DNA from: Priapulus caudatus
Taxonomy: Eukaryota > Priapulida > Priapulimorpha > Priapulimorphida > Priapulidae
Reading direction: 5' to 3'
Assembly (NCBI RefSeq): GCF_000485595.1
Contig: NW_014577681.1
Span: 11,595 to 37,418, forward strand
Length of the DNA stretch: 25,824 nt
The position numbers and the translations under genes were made by a program. Below, piece after piece: positions 8,429-19,515 of the stretch; within the stretch, counting starts at the first letter, position 1; each line of letters opens with the position of its first letter. The notes beneath the pieces were generated by a model, which did not search any database, was not told where the DNA came from, and saw nothing but the letters and a program-made list of their open reading frames with translations.

Positions 8429-9901
8429 TAATAATAACAATAGAAATGTATTTATATAATATAGATGACTATCACGGATTTTATTGAATGTATATATTCA
8501 TATATATCCATTAATATTTATGATTAAATACCCTTTTGCTAGCAAAAATTGTCGATAACCGTTGCTAACAGATTGATTATACGAATTTATCATAAAATTA
8601 CATTTATTCTTAACAAGTAATCATTCGCAAGTTATATTATGGTCTGTGACGCACCTATAATACAGGGTTTCTTAACAGGATCACAGAGGCTGGTGGTACC
8701 AACATTGTATCGTGCTGGTCGCGTCCAGTCGGCGTGATTAAATTAAATTTTTTTAATTGTTGTAAAAATTAATTGTTGTTATTAAATTGTTGTAAATAAA
8801 TCATGTAAATACTTGCGTTAATTTGAAAAAAATAGTTATATAGATAAAGATAGAAAAATACAGAAAACAAGAAAAATAATTAAGAAACAGATGAGATTCG
8901 ATCCAACGACCTTTCAGCCGTGACGTCCTTGCTCTACGCGTTCGCCTATTCAGGATTATTGGAATATTTAAATTATGGATGTGCTATGAATATGACGACA
9001 CTGTGACGTCATTGAGCGACGAAACAAGCTCAACCAATGGCAGAGCTCACTAGAGCCCTATGTTCTTGATTATCCTAGAAAAAAAAATCACGCGTCCAGT
9101 TAGCGTCATTTTCGCAATCGGCTCCCCACACTGGAACTGCAAAAACACGCGCGCGGATGTTATAGGCAGATTAGGGCGTGTCAAAAATGCTTAAAGAATT
9201 TAACGAATTAAAGCATTTCATTATTCACATTTTAAATAGAAACGTTTGACTTTACTGGTCACGTCGGTATGGATTCATACAAGGACCATCGGCATGCGGT
9301 ACACGAGACACTAGTACTAAGACCTTCACATACTGGAACTATGCACGTGGAAGTAGCATTGATTTTCGAGACTTAATGTTGACAAATTGTTTTGTTATAT
9401 GTAAAATCAGCGGTACATAATACCGGGCAGACTTACATTCCAGGGAAAAATTCCACAAAATAGCCTTGGTCTACGATTTATTAAGTTAAACAAAATTAAC
9501 ATAAACACGGACGTTACCTTAAACATCCAATAACCCTAGTCCATAATTGTCTTCCCCGTAGATCTAAATATATGAATACAATCTACAGCATTCAGACAAA
9601 ATATAGCCTCGTTCAACAAACCCAAAACGAAAAACGGTGACATCTGGCGTATCATGTGATGAATAGTATTTTAAGGATTGGCACGATAATTATGTAAATT
9701 GGCAGGATTTTTGGTTGTTTTTAAGAGCTTTGCCTTACAGTTAAGGTCTGATATAATATGACTTTGTTCACTGCTTCAAGCGTTCCTTTACTGCACATCG
9801 TCGTGGCCATTGGTGGTGAGAAAGGGTTAATGATAGATGGTAGCACTGTTCAGCGGTCAACATTGATTACAGCTGGCAATATGTTTTTATTTCATAGCAC
9901 G
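8429..9901. repeat. Segment A, copy 2
   Basis: Near-identical to 446-1928. Here it is joined at the left to the minisatellite and at the right directly to segment D, whereas copy 1 is bounded by a transposon end and by unique sequence. No gene is seen. The short open frames in it are not supported by splice sites or composition. Confidence 0.9.
8740..9090. mobile_element. SINE-like insertion, copy 2 (duplicated with segment A)
   Basis: This is the same insertion as at 767-1117, with the same flanking direct repeats (8720-8739 and 9091-9110). It was carried along by the block duplication and is not an independent insertion. The degenerate tRNA-like stretch lies near 8887-8948 on the minus strand. 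Confidence 0.5.
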
Positions 9902-10020
9902 AGGAGATTGTGCTATAAGAACATCGTGAGCTGGAAAACTTTTGATGGGGTAAACGAAAATACGAAAAGCTATTTAATGAATATAGTAGTAGTGCAATGG
10001 GTTCTTATGGGATAACATAT

Positions 10021-10294
10021 AGACCAGGAAACCAAGAAAATCCTGTACTAGCCAACTCCTCAATCATACACAGTTCATCGAACACGGGTACGAGAAAGGG
10101 CTGATTACTGGACCAGGAGCTGCCTTTGTTAACCACTCCGCAGCTTACAACACAGTCAACCACAGAATTTTTACCAGTAATTCTGCCCCCCAGCTGGCAA
10201 AAGATGTGAGACTGACAGAATTGATAAGGAATCTGTTGGCAAACATGCGGGTTTTCGTGGCAATCAGAAGCACTGCCATCGCCCTGTGCCAATA
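10021..10294 (+). pseudogene. Reverse-transcriptase fragment of a non-LTR retrotransposon (LINE)
   Basis: After RPG at 10021-10029 and a frame change, the plus strand reads through SCTSQLLNHTQFIEHGYEKG, then AAFVNHSAAYNTVNHR, then LTELIRNLLANMRVFVA. This order (an RPG block, a CTSQLL/TQ-I block, then a block around AAY-TVNHR and the LxELIRNLL helix) matches the fingers/palm region of LINE reverse transcriptases. The position normally holding the first catalytic aspartate in this block is Asn here, and the following Asp of the AAYD motif is also Asn. The fragment ends in an AT-rich run, and the endonuclease, YxDD motif and 3' part are absent. It is a dead fragment. Confidence 0.7.
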
Positions 10295-12306
10295 TATATA
10301 TATTATGGTAACTCTTTTATACTAAATCAAAATATTTTTGACTGCTGGTGTCCAATTGCTTGTAAACGCCGATGCGGTTGTAACATATGATTTACAGATG
10401 TTGCATGAATTAGTCAGCGGAGCTAGACTAGGGGTTGTTTTAGTGGTAGTCTATGTAGACAGAGCGTCGCGCATCTTGTGCGGCTAGATTGATGTTATAG
10501 GAAGAATGGTAAACGTGTTTTAGGTCGGACGTTTCTAGGGTCATTGTGAAATGGAGGTAGGACGCGGTCTGGGACAACGGGTACATGTGCGCTCAGAATG
10601 TAGGGGTTTTGGGGGTAATATATAGGAGGTTAGGAGAGATTGAGGGGAGAGATGTAGAAGTGGAAAGTCTGGTTGTGGTCGGGAAAAAGCGCACGCTTTG
10701 TCCCTGTGTGCAAGGATATGTGACGTGAGCAGATATTAAAGTTTATGCAGTTCAAGACACAAGTTTGGATTTCTACTTCATCATTTCTACATGAACTCTT
10801 AATTCAACGTTACACGGTGACATGCGAAGTTGGAGAACAGCTTTCTTCGGACGCGAGATTGGACCATTTTAATTACTCGAGAATAATTCCTTGTGATTTG
10901 GGAATAGAGTTCAACCAACCAGGACGTGAGAAAGGCGAAATTGCGATTCAATTAACCATTAATTGGGAAAATTGTCTTTTACCTGGGAAACTGAGAATGA
11001 ACTCCATCCACTTTCGTTTCACATGTTACTCTCGTAGACGAAGGCACAAGAACCCACTTCGTGCATCCTTCCAAGTCTATATGAGCATATACCTAAATAC
11101 CTGTTAGACAGTGAGCGACAGAATTCAACTCGTGATCAAACGTAGCCAGACCTTTACTCATCATTGAGAGAGACGAGAAGGAAGGGGGATAGGGACGGAT
11201 AGAGAGGGGAAAGAATGCGAGAGCGGGGGAGGAAAAGAGAGGGAGATGAAGAAAGGGAACAGACAGTGAAAGAGGGAGAGAGAGCGCGCGAGAGAAAAAG
11301 AGAGCAGGCCCTTTACTTGAATGACAGCGCTCGGACATGTTTTATAGAGCTTACTTAACATGTTTTGATTGTGATTGATGTTGAAGATGGTCATCATGTT
11401 GTCATTGTTAAATGCTTATTATGGCCCTCGGGCAGTTACTCTCAACGAAGACATTCATAGCCCAGTTTAATTAAGTGCTGCTAATTTTGTTTGATATAAG
11501 TTCATCGCTAAGTATATATCTTAATTGCATCAGGAAATATGCTCGTAAAATTTACATGTGGTGGAGCAGAATATCTGCGCCCTGTAGTAGTAGTCCATGT
11601 CCCTACACGCCAACACAGACTGCTTCTCCGTAAAACTATCGAAATACCGAAAAGAATGCGAAATGTACGAAGAATGGAACCCTATATTCTACAGTATAGA
11701 ACGCTTATTTGTCCGGCGACCTTTTTGACCCGAAAAGAGATCCAACTGTGATTTATTTGTCGCTTTTGAGAGTAAATTACTTTCACTTTATGGAGAAATG
11801 CACTTCGAATTTCCCTGTATTTGAAATGTCTTACAAGTTTCTAAGAAATAAAGGTCTGCTATATAAAATTAACTCGTAATGATTTCATTACGTACATGCA
11901 TCATAACCAAAGATTGTAAGCTGCTTAGGATATGGCCATGGTACGCTGCAGTCGGTTGAATGAATGCCTACACATGCAGATAGCTGTATTAACGTATTTA
12001 ATCAGGATATAACAGTAACACTAATCGTGCAATAGGCGATTTGAGCTAACATAATCTATAAGATACTTGCTGGTCTCTCAAATTGAAAACAATCAGGCGG
12101 TTGAAGCGTTAGGCTATGAACATGCCAAGGATTATAAATGCACTATAACAGCAATAAAGTGGCTAATAATATGGCCAGTATAATCACATAACGTCATGAA
12201 AGATTTTCTATTTCGCTTCCTGATTTGATCATTTGACTTCGTTTCCAAGTTTGATTTGTTTTCAAAGATTTGTTAACGATAGATTTCTCTTGAAAATAAT
12301 GCCAAA

Positions 12307-12390
12307 TCATGGCTGATCACGCAATGTCATATTCTGGTCGAATTGAGAGAATGGCGCATTTAGCTCTTCCGGGTCTCGTGAATATTTTAC
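12307..12390 (-). CDS. Possible C-terminal exon of unknown protein
   Basis: A minus-strand 3' splice-site-like sequence (CATCCTCTCTCGCTGCAG, ending at 12391) is followed by 27 open codons. They read VKYSRDPEELNAPFSQ and onward to a TGA at 12309-12307. The composition is ordinary protein-like, unlike the repeats around it. It matches no family I recognise. The acidic frame of segment C copy 2 also reads straight into it through the CA tract (see findings). In segment D copy 2 (near 23327-23400) the acceptor is kept but small indels break the frame. Confidence 0.3.
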   Translation of the reverse strand, partial: VKYSRDPEELNAPFSQFDQNMTLRDQP

Positions 12391-12445
12391 CTGCAGCGAG
12401 AGAGGATGAGTACAGCGAAGAACAAAACATACGAATCTATTATAA

Positions 12446-12448
<3 letters not shown>

Positions 12449-12498
<50 letters not shown>
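12449..12498. repeat. (GT)n microsatellite at the D1/C2 junction
   Basis: An uninterrupted GT run of about 50 bases. To its left is segment D copy 1 and to its right segment C copy 2 starts within two bases, so the tract marks the junction of two duplicated blocks. The corresponding end of segment D copy 2 also enters a TG-rich tract (from 23447). Confidence 0.97.
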
Positions 12499-12499
<1 letters not shown>

Positions 12500-12500
<1 letters not shown>

Positions 12501-12813
12501 CTGCTTCCGTGTCCCCCTCTGTTGTTTCCGTCTCCTCCTCTGTTGTTTCCGCAGCCTCCTTCTCCTCCGTTGTTTCCATATCCTCCTCCTCCTCCTTCGC
12601 TGTTTCCATATTCTCCTTCTCCTTCTTTGTTTCCATAACCTGCTCTTCCTTCTCCGTTGTTTCCGTATCCTCCTTCTCCTTTGTTTTTGTATCCTCCTCC
12701 TCCGTCGTTTCTGTATCGTCCTCCTCCTCCGTTGTTTCCATATCTTCCTCCGTTATTTCCATGACTTCCCCCTTTGTTGTTTCCGTACCATGAGTCCATG
12801 ACCCACTACCAAG
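12500..12813 (-). pseudogene. Exon 2, copy 2, truncated at the CA/GT tract
   Basis: Both acceptors are preserved (exon from 12813 or from 12805). The glycine frame gives the same YGNNGGGG series and ends in Tyr/Thr-His repeats from the CA tract near 12440. The acidic frame reads on through the CA tract as Thr-His repeats to a stop at 12307. One difference from copy 1 (12608 versus 5921) is TAC to TAT, silent, in the glycine frame but Thr to Met in the acidic frame. The GGFG-rich C-terminal half is missing, so this is probably a broken copy. Confidence 0.5.
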
Positions 12814-13078
12814 CTGTTGATAGAAAAATACATAAAATTACATACATACTCTGCATAATGAGCTAGGTATACTACTTAGATAAATCCACGCTGCTTGCAA
12901 ACACGAAATCTGCGAAGTAAGCGTGTCTGATATAAACGCGTCACCATTGATATATCTATACAACAACAACTTGCCAATCCCCGGTCCTAGTGACATAACT
13001 TAAAAGCTAGATAAGTAATCAGTGCCGCAAACGCTATTTGACAGTGACTAAATCGTATCTAACGTGTGTCAGACATAC

Positions 13079-13126
13079 ATAGCAGGTCGAACCCACGAGA
13101 AGAACAACGATGAGTAACTTTCCCAT
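13079..13126 (-). CDS. Exon 1, copy 2: signal peptide
   Basis: It is identical to the exon at 6392-6439, including the GTATGT donor (13078) and the 265-bp spacing to the acceptor at 12814. Preservation of start, hydrophobic core, donor and intron length in both copies means the duplication is recent. It does not by itself prove function. Confidence 0.45.
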
Positions 13127-13664
13127 GTCTGCGGAGTAGCAGGATGAGTCCTCTGAGCCGTTACGATGTTCGATGTTACGATATCTACAGGCACTATCGC
13201 ACGTATCGCAAATATTGTTGACCAACGTACATCGCTGTTTGTGACACGCGTGAAACAATTATTGCTACACGGACAAGTTATCATATGAATAATCGGCCAT
13301 CTGCAATTCGCAATAATTATTGTGGAACAATCATTCACCCTAGTACGACACAACCGCTATCGATTGTACGACGACATTCGTATGGTGCTGGCATCACGCG
13401 AACAGATGACAGCTAACCCTACCTAGCTTGTCTTGTTCGGTCAGTCAAATGACATTGAGGTATTTGTTGAAGTCGTGCTATGTGTTACGTTAACGACTAC
13501 CGCGGCCGCGGATATCAGCAAGTAGAATGAAACTAGATGTAACATGAGTAGCTGTAGTTGTAGCTATAGTAGAGTGTATAGCAATAGCTAGTAGAGTAGT
13601 TCAGTGATCTTCCGCGATATTAATGCAACAAGTTCGCACACATGCGCACCTAAAATCCAGCTAC

Positions 13665-14067
13665 ATCTCTCTCGCACTCTCTCCTTCTCCTACTCCCCCC
13701 TTATCTCTCTCTCGCTCTCTCCCTCTCCCTCTCCCCGCGCTCTCTCTCTCTCTCTCCCTCTCTCCCTTCCTCTCTGTCTCTCCATTTCTCTCCACATCTC
13801 TCTCTCTCTCCCTTTCCTTCTCTCCCTCTCTCTCCCTCTCTCCTTTTTTCTCTCTCTTTCTTTCTCTCTTTCTCTCTCTCTTTCTCGCGCACTCTCTCTC
13901 TCTCTCTCTACTTTTTCTCCTTTTCTTTCTCTCTCTCTTTTTTGCCCTCGCTCTCCTTCTCTCTTTCTCAATCTATCTCTCGTTCTCCTTCTCGTACTCT
14001 CTTTCACTCTATCTTTCGCTCTTGTCCTTTCTCGTGTCCCCCTTATTCTCGTACTCTTACTCTTCTA
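13665..14067. repeat. CT-rich polypyrimidine tract (about 400 bp)
   Basis: Long (CT)n with CCCT, TTTC and CGC interruptions; the minus strand is almost pure purine. Several long Ser/Leu/Phe or Arg/Glu open frames cross it in different phases, as expected from a stop-poor simple repeat, so none is called. Mirror-symmetric CT tracts can in general form triplex DNA. Confidence 0.95.
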
Positions 14068-16250
14068 ATTAACACTCTTCTAGGAACGCATTCCATTTCT
14101 CCGCCCCTCCTTCTTTACCGCATGCTAGGAGTGCTTCAATAAAGTTTTCCCGTAAATTATTACAACCGCGAAGCCCATTCCGACTAAAATATTCTCCTAA
14201 ATCTATACGAATAGATTTTTTAGCGTCCCGTCAGCTGGTGCGTTATTATTTCACTTGTTTATAGTTCTAATGACATTGTTTTATAATTACAATTTATAAT
14301 TATATTGAGTCAAACCATAAACCAGACTTCGAAGAAGAAGCAAACAAATGTTTTTTGCGTGCCTATATTTCAATTGAGCCAGTTTAAAATCAAAATTTAC
14401 AATTACCGTTTTAAGCTGTTACTGCGAGCAATAGTCTGTATTTGGCTATGTAATCGAGCTCTCGCGAAGGTGGAAATAAAATTATGAGACGCAAAATAAT
14501 GGAAATACCAACAACATTTATTTGCGAGGTACAATTCACAAGAAAAATAACCAAGATGCAACAAGCAAATATCATAATAACAATAATCTCACAATTAGTA
14601 TCTGTAAGTGGAAATAAAAACAACATCAATGTAAAGATATGGTTATATGTAATAGAATCTGTTGTGCAATATCTATTTAGCAATACGTTAACGCTCCTTA
14701 AAATATTTTCTGTCGGAATATCATAAGAAAAATGAGAAATCAATAACACCAACATTTATACGACTGCGAACCACATCATTTAATATGAAATCTGTCGGGG
14801 CTATAATTATAGGAAAGAAACTGAACAAAAACCAGACAGATTATTTACATAGACTGCTTTCGGCACGGGTTACGTTAGCTAATAAGAAGCGTTGTCCCAA
14901 TCGTTTTCACCCGTTTCTAATTGACTCGGGATTATATGTCGATGTCAAGCACGTGCCCTCGTTTATAAAGGTTGCTAATTCACGTTACAACGAGTGGTTG
15001 CATTGCTGTAATCCTTCCATCGGCTCGATGTAATGATTCTTGTTTCATCTAACACGAGTAGATTTCCTGTCTTAAAGACACCGCTACCAGGCTAGATGTT
15101 TAACATTATTGTTTATCATTCAGTAGCGTCACAGTCGATTTTATGAAGAAAACAACAATTAAAATAGCACATATTCTAAATAAACATTTGAGTAACAACA
15201 GCAGCACGCTTGTCACGCTTAGCTGCTAAAAGACGGTACCCTGATGTCTAAACAAAAAACCTATTCTCTGTTAGTAAACGGTAAAAGATGGTGGACGTTA
15301 TTTCTATACGCCATATAGTTAAATGTTAAAATTATGAACCATACACTGCATACATGCACTACATTGACAAAACTCCGACGTAATTTTCATGATTCTTTGG
15401 CTAAATATTAAGATAAAATTCAAAGAGATATCACGCGTGATTTTCAATGTGAGATGTCTAGCAATCATTAACATATGGCTTAGCTTAAAAGGAAGATTGC
15501 AGTATTGTCATGTTCATTCACCAGTTGGTGAGAACATTCACCAGATTCACCTTTAACCAGATAAATATTTAGTAGCATAATACGGAGAGAATATTTGCAA
15601 AGTTTGTGTGAGTGTACCGCCTATTTATTAGGGTGTCATTTCACACGTAATTGTAACGGGAACGTTGGTGTTACATCCCATCGGATCCATGGGGTTGCAT
15701 ATGCATGTGTGCGTGTAAAAATCGCAGCTACGCGGGTATCCTCTGTCTATAACCTGCATCTCTCCGACATTCAGCGTCACGTCAATAAGAGTGTGGACGT
15801 TCCCTTGCATGCACTCGGCATGTGCCAGACAGAAACTGCCCAGAGCGCTCTCTAGACGACAACAACACGAATAAATAGGTCGCATATGGTCAATATTTCT
15901 GGTTATAGAAAAGAAATATCAGCTAAATATGTAAAGCAGAATGCGATCGAAATAATAAGATAACAAACCTTTATAATAATTAGAATTTTGATATGAAGCT
16001 AATACATTACAAATAATTTTAATAAAATATGGAAAAAACAACGTTTTTATGCATGGAATAATCCAATCTGGCAAGATCTACACCACCAATTTGTTCTATT
16101 TCCGATTCCGGTGGGGAGCGATTGCTTGAGTTCGTATAGGAATCGAACAGGTTAGCACTTTCTAGAATGTATAGTCTGCACTCGCTATTTATTTTAAATC
16201 TATTTATTATAATTATCTCTGCACCCGCTCAAAATACAATTTATCGCATA
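14068..16250. other. Unique AT-rich DNA, no supported gene
   Basis: No splice-bounded exon, RNA gene or recognisable domain was found. The longest plausible plus-strand frame is 14785-15033 (82 codons, beginning MKSVGAIIIGKKLNKNQ, with Cys and His residues spread through the second half). It resembles nothing I know. An AATAAA lies near 14138. The region does not match the duplicated segments. Confidence 0.5.
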
Positions 16251-16252
16251 AA

Positions 16253-16486
16253 CTGTGACGTATACGTATGACGCAGGCGTTCTTAGACTAAAGACAGTTT
16301 CATTTCATAATTCATTTCATAATCAGTATTATAGAGCATTATTTGCCATTTATGTTATGGACTATGACGTACCTATGACGCAGGCGTGCTTAGTATGATC
16401 GCAGACGCCAGTAACCCCATCATCGTATGGCGCAGGTCGCTCGCAGTCCGCATTGGCAGCACAAGGGTCTCCCCATATTGGAACTA
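16253..16486 (+). repeat. Diverged relative of segment A lacking the SINE-like insertion
   Basis: 16344-16486 aligns with 655-746 plus about 1128-1165 of segment A. Shared anchors are TTATGG..TGTGACG.ACCTAT at the left and CTCCCCA.A.TGGAACT at the right, with no insert between. A partial internal repeat of the same motif (TGACGTA..CGTATGACGCAGGCGT) occurs at 16255-16290. This is an interspersed repeat family of unknown type. Confidence 0.55.
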
Positions 16487-16488
16487 CA

Positions 16489-16518
16489 TACACACACACA
16501 CACACACACACCCCCCCA

Positions 16519-16595
<77 letters not shown>
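16489..16595. repeat. (CA)n microsatellite
   Basis: CA repeats of about 107 bases, interrupted once by a run of seven or more C residues near 16510. Thr-His or Cys-Val open frames across it are artefacts of the repeat. Confidence 0.97.
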
Positions 16596-16598
<3 letters not shown>

Positions 16599-17011
16599 CA
16601 TCACACCGATAATTATAAGCATTCCCGCTTAAATATACAAATTTATCATCGACCAAATTCATTATAGACATGCAACATATATAACCGGATAAAATTGTGC
16701 ATAGAAAATCCGCGTTATTGGAAAAAAAAAAATGATTTTCTAATTTAACGTACTTAGTTGACTTGAGATGATATAGGTTGTTCAATAACAGAAGGATCGA
16801 AATACCCCCTCTTGTCTACATATCATGTATTGCAAAAAAAGGTGAGCGGCCCCCGACAGGGCGAAGGTAAAAATCTTATTCTTTGTTTTGTCTCCAGTAG
16901 CATGTAGACAATACAGTAGTTGAATCGTCTAATCTGATGTAACCCTTGAACAGTTTTAACCGTATTATCGCGATAAACGAACAGAATATTATGTAATAAT
17001 TTATACCATTT
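16596..17011. other. AT-rich non-coding DNA
   Basis: No gene, RNA or repeat family recognised. It lies between the CA and TG tracts. Confidence 0.5.
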
Positions 17012-17093
17012 AATATAGATATATATATATATATATAAATATATTATATAATGTTGGTGTGTTTGTGTTGTCTGTGTGTGTTGTGTGTGTATG

Positions 17094-17125
<32 letters not shown>

Positions 17126-17270
17126 TGTGTGTTTTGTGTGTTGTGTGTTGTGCAGTTGTGTGTGTAGGAGTGTTGTGTATGTTTGTTGTGTGTGTGATTT
17201 GTGTTGTGTGTTGTTGTGTGTGTGTGTGTGTGTGTGTGTTTGTGTGCGTGTGTGTGTTGTGTGTGTGTGT
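17012..17270. repeat. (TA)n then irregular TG-rich tract
   Basis: About 40 bases of TA repeats are followed by about 215 bases of TG repeats with TTG, GCG and T-run interruptions. Cys/Val-rich open frames across it are repeat artefacts. Confidence 0.95.
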
Positions 17271-17338
17271 AATTTGCTTGCCGTTAGACAGAAAGATTAA
17301 ACATATTATGAAAGACGTTGCTATTACAAGAGGAATTC

Positions 17339-18105
17339 TTACCCATTTTTGCCATTTCCACCGTGGCGTCCGCCTTTGCTGTTTCCCCCACCCCCGTATT
17401 CACCATTGTTTTGCTTTTCTCCTCCATATCGCCATTGTTGCTTCCACCTCCTCCATATCCACCATTGTTGCTCCCACCTCCTCCATATCCGCTATTTCCG
17501 TTTCCACCTCCTCCATATCCGCCATTGTTGCTTCCACCTCCCCATATCCGCCATTGTTGCCACCCCCATATCGCCCTTTGGGGTCTTCTGGCTCTCAAAT
17601 TCCCATTGTTGCTTCCACCTCCTCCATATCCACCATTGTTGCTCCCACTTCCTCCATAGCCGCTATTTCCGTTCCCACCTTCTCCATATCCGCCATTGTT
17701 GCTTCTATCTCCTCCATATCCGCCATTGTTGCTTTCACCTCCTCTCATTATGCCAATTGTGCTTCCCACTCGCCCCCTAATTGACCTCATATTCCGTTTC
17801 ACCTACTTCCATATCCAGCCATTGTTGCTTCACCAACCCCCATATCCGCTATTTTTGTTTCCACCTCCTCCATATCCACCAGTGTTGCTTCCACCACCCC
17901 TATATCGGCTCCCTGGGTTGCTCAACCCGCATACTCCGCTATCTGTTTCCTCACTCTACTTCGCATTGTTGCTCACAACCCATATCTGCATTGTTGCTTC
18001 CTCCACTCCTGATATTCCGTAATCCGTTTTTCCACTACTCCTAAAAAAACGCCAGTGTTGCTTCCACCACCCCATTATCCTCCACTGCCTCCCCTCCTCC
18101 TCACT
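17339..18105 (-). pseudogene. Glycine-rich repeat protein locus with frameshifts
   Basis: On the minus strand the DNA encodes a roughly 10-residue repeat of the type GSNNGGYGGG and GNGNSGYGGG. Gly codons are mixed (GGA/GGT/GGC) and Asn is both AAC and AAT, a sign of real coding repeats. In the best part (17802-17440) the glycine frame is interrupted near 17575-17610 by an unrelated stretch with compensating shifts. It loses one base near 17434. Assuming that base, the frame continues to GGRHGGNGKNG and a TAA at 17341-17339. That TAA overlaps GGTAAGAAT, a near-perfect 5' splice site, so this could be an exon end instead. Right of 17802 the same repeat is recognisable to about 18105 with more indels. 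No signal peptide was found upstream. It is either a decayed paralogue of the segment C glycine-rich gene or a real gene in poor-quality consensus. Confidence 0.5.
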
Positions 18106-18256
18106 CATTCCTCTCGAACTGCGGGTTGTGTTAATTGTATCCTGCCGTTAGCCACTTTAAAACAACCACTAACAAATATGTTCCACATAAAGCTCGTCAA
18201 ACAATACGATGAGTTAAAAATCCAAAGTTTAAAAAACACGCACATGATACCAAAAA

Positions 18257-18632
18257 TATCATATATAATAATGATATATATAATATACTATATAATATAT
18301 CAGGATATATATAATATTTATAGTATACATATACATATACATATAACATTATACATATACAACTACATAATACATAATAGATAAAATTACATATACAATA
18401 CAATATACATATACATTACATATACATACATTATCAATAAATATTATACATATACATATACATATACATATACACATATAATATCCTCCTCCATATACTA
18501 TACAAACATATACAGCTATAGCATATAAATACATATACATATACATATAATTATACATACTACATAACATATAATTAACATATTACACTAACATATACAT
18601 ATAACATATACAATATACATATAATATAAATA

Positions 18633-18679
<47 letters not shown>

Positions 18680-18755
18680 ACATACAATATACATAATACA
18701 ATATACATACAATATACAAATACATTAGATAATTAATACATATATAATAATTTAT
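18257..18755. repeat. (ACATAT)n / TATA-rich low-complexity tract
   Basis: About 500 bases of imperfect hexanucleotide ACATAT repeats with TATAAT interruptions. No coding potential. Confidence 0.95.
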
Positions 18756-19383
18756 AGTCGGTGTGGGCGTGTGTATGTCGGTGTGCGTGCGGCGCGCGTA
18801 GTGTATTTTGCATGCTTTTGGTGTTCAACCGGTGACAACTATGCAACCACTGCGTGCTCGTACTAAATCATTTTTAAATCTGGATGCCTACCAAAGTCCG
18901 CAATATTTGCATCAAACTTTGGACTTATATGACAACTGTATAATAATTAATTGTGTTAACTTAAATCTGCAATAAGTATCGCTACAAAGCAGGTCAATAC
19001 TCAACGAGCTGGCAACAATAACCTTGGTCATGGATAAAAGTAAGCTTGCTGCTCGTCAAAAAAAAAACTCCCTACTCTCTGAAAAACGCGCATTTAATCT
19101 ATTTAAGTTGCAAATTACTATCTGGCACGCATGTCACCCGTATAAAAGTAGCGACAAAAAAATTACTTGTCCGGAAAAACTATTGTCCAGGTCACAAAAA
19201 ACTCTGTAAAGAATGGCTTCGACAACGCGTTACTGTTGAAAAAAAAAGTGTTAATCCGAAACATTGCGTCACCATATAAATATATATGGATCTTCATATA
19301 TAATAAGATATAATCTAATATATATAAAGTGTGTTGTGTGTGGGGGAGATAGGTTGTATGTTTGTCGTGGAGGCGTGTGTGTC
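18756..19383. other. AT-rich DNA without a supported gene
   Basis: Starts with a short GTGTGCG patch, then AT-rich DNA. Two overlapping plus-strand frames at 19024-19279 (61 and 77 codons, Lys-rich) match nothing recognisable and are probably chance. Ends in TATA- and TGTG-rich sequence at the edge of segment D copy 2. Confidence 0.45.
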
Positions 19384-19515
19384 AGGAAGAATTGTGCTAA
19401 TAAAGCACAGCGTGAGCTGACAAACTTTTGCAATGGGGGGTAACGAAAATAGAAAAAAAGCTAATTTAATGAAATATAAGTAGTGCAATGGGTTCTTATG
19501 GTAACAATAATAGAC

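Larger units (their letters stand above)
9902..12447. repeat. Segment D, copy 1
   Basis: This block is matched by 19384-19831 plus 21206-23443. It begins exactly where segment A copy 2 ends and stops at the GT tract. Contents in order: a non-LTR reverse-transcriptase remnant (10021-10294); non-coding DNA; a purine-rich GAGA stretch (about 11165-11305); an AATAAA at 11847-11852 on the plus strand; and a short minus-strand exon candidate (12307-12390). A 120-codon plus-strand frame at 10745-11107 is not recognisable and is broken in copy 2. Confidence 0.85.
12500..13631. repeat. Segment C, copy 2
   Basis: Near-identical to 5813-6956. Relative to copy 1 it lacks 12 bases (four codons, in frame, just upstream of the signal-peptide ATG) and loses the 3' part of exon 2, which is cut at the GT tract. 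The right end passes into a CT tract. Confidence 0.9.

Noticed and set aside
10745-11107. 120-codon plus-strand frame in segment D
   Set aside because: No recognisable motif and no splice or start support, and the frame is broken by several indels in copy 2 (about 21690-22080). Copy 2 is noisy, so this is a weak rejection.
13604-14072. Long Ser/Leu-rich plus frames and Arg/Glu-rich minus frames over the CT tract
   Set aside because: All reading directions are open because the tract is a stop-poor simple repeat.
14785-15033. 82-codon plus-strand frame with Cys and His residues
   Set aside because: The spacing fits no zinc-finger pattern I know, and there is no homologue in the window. Noted only as a possible chance frame.
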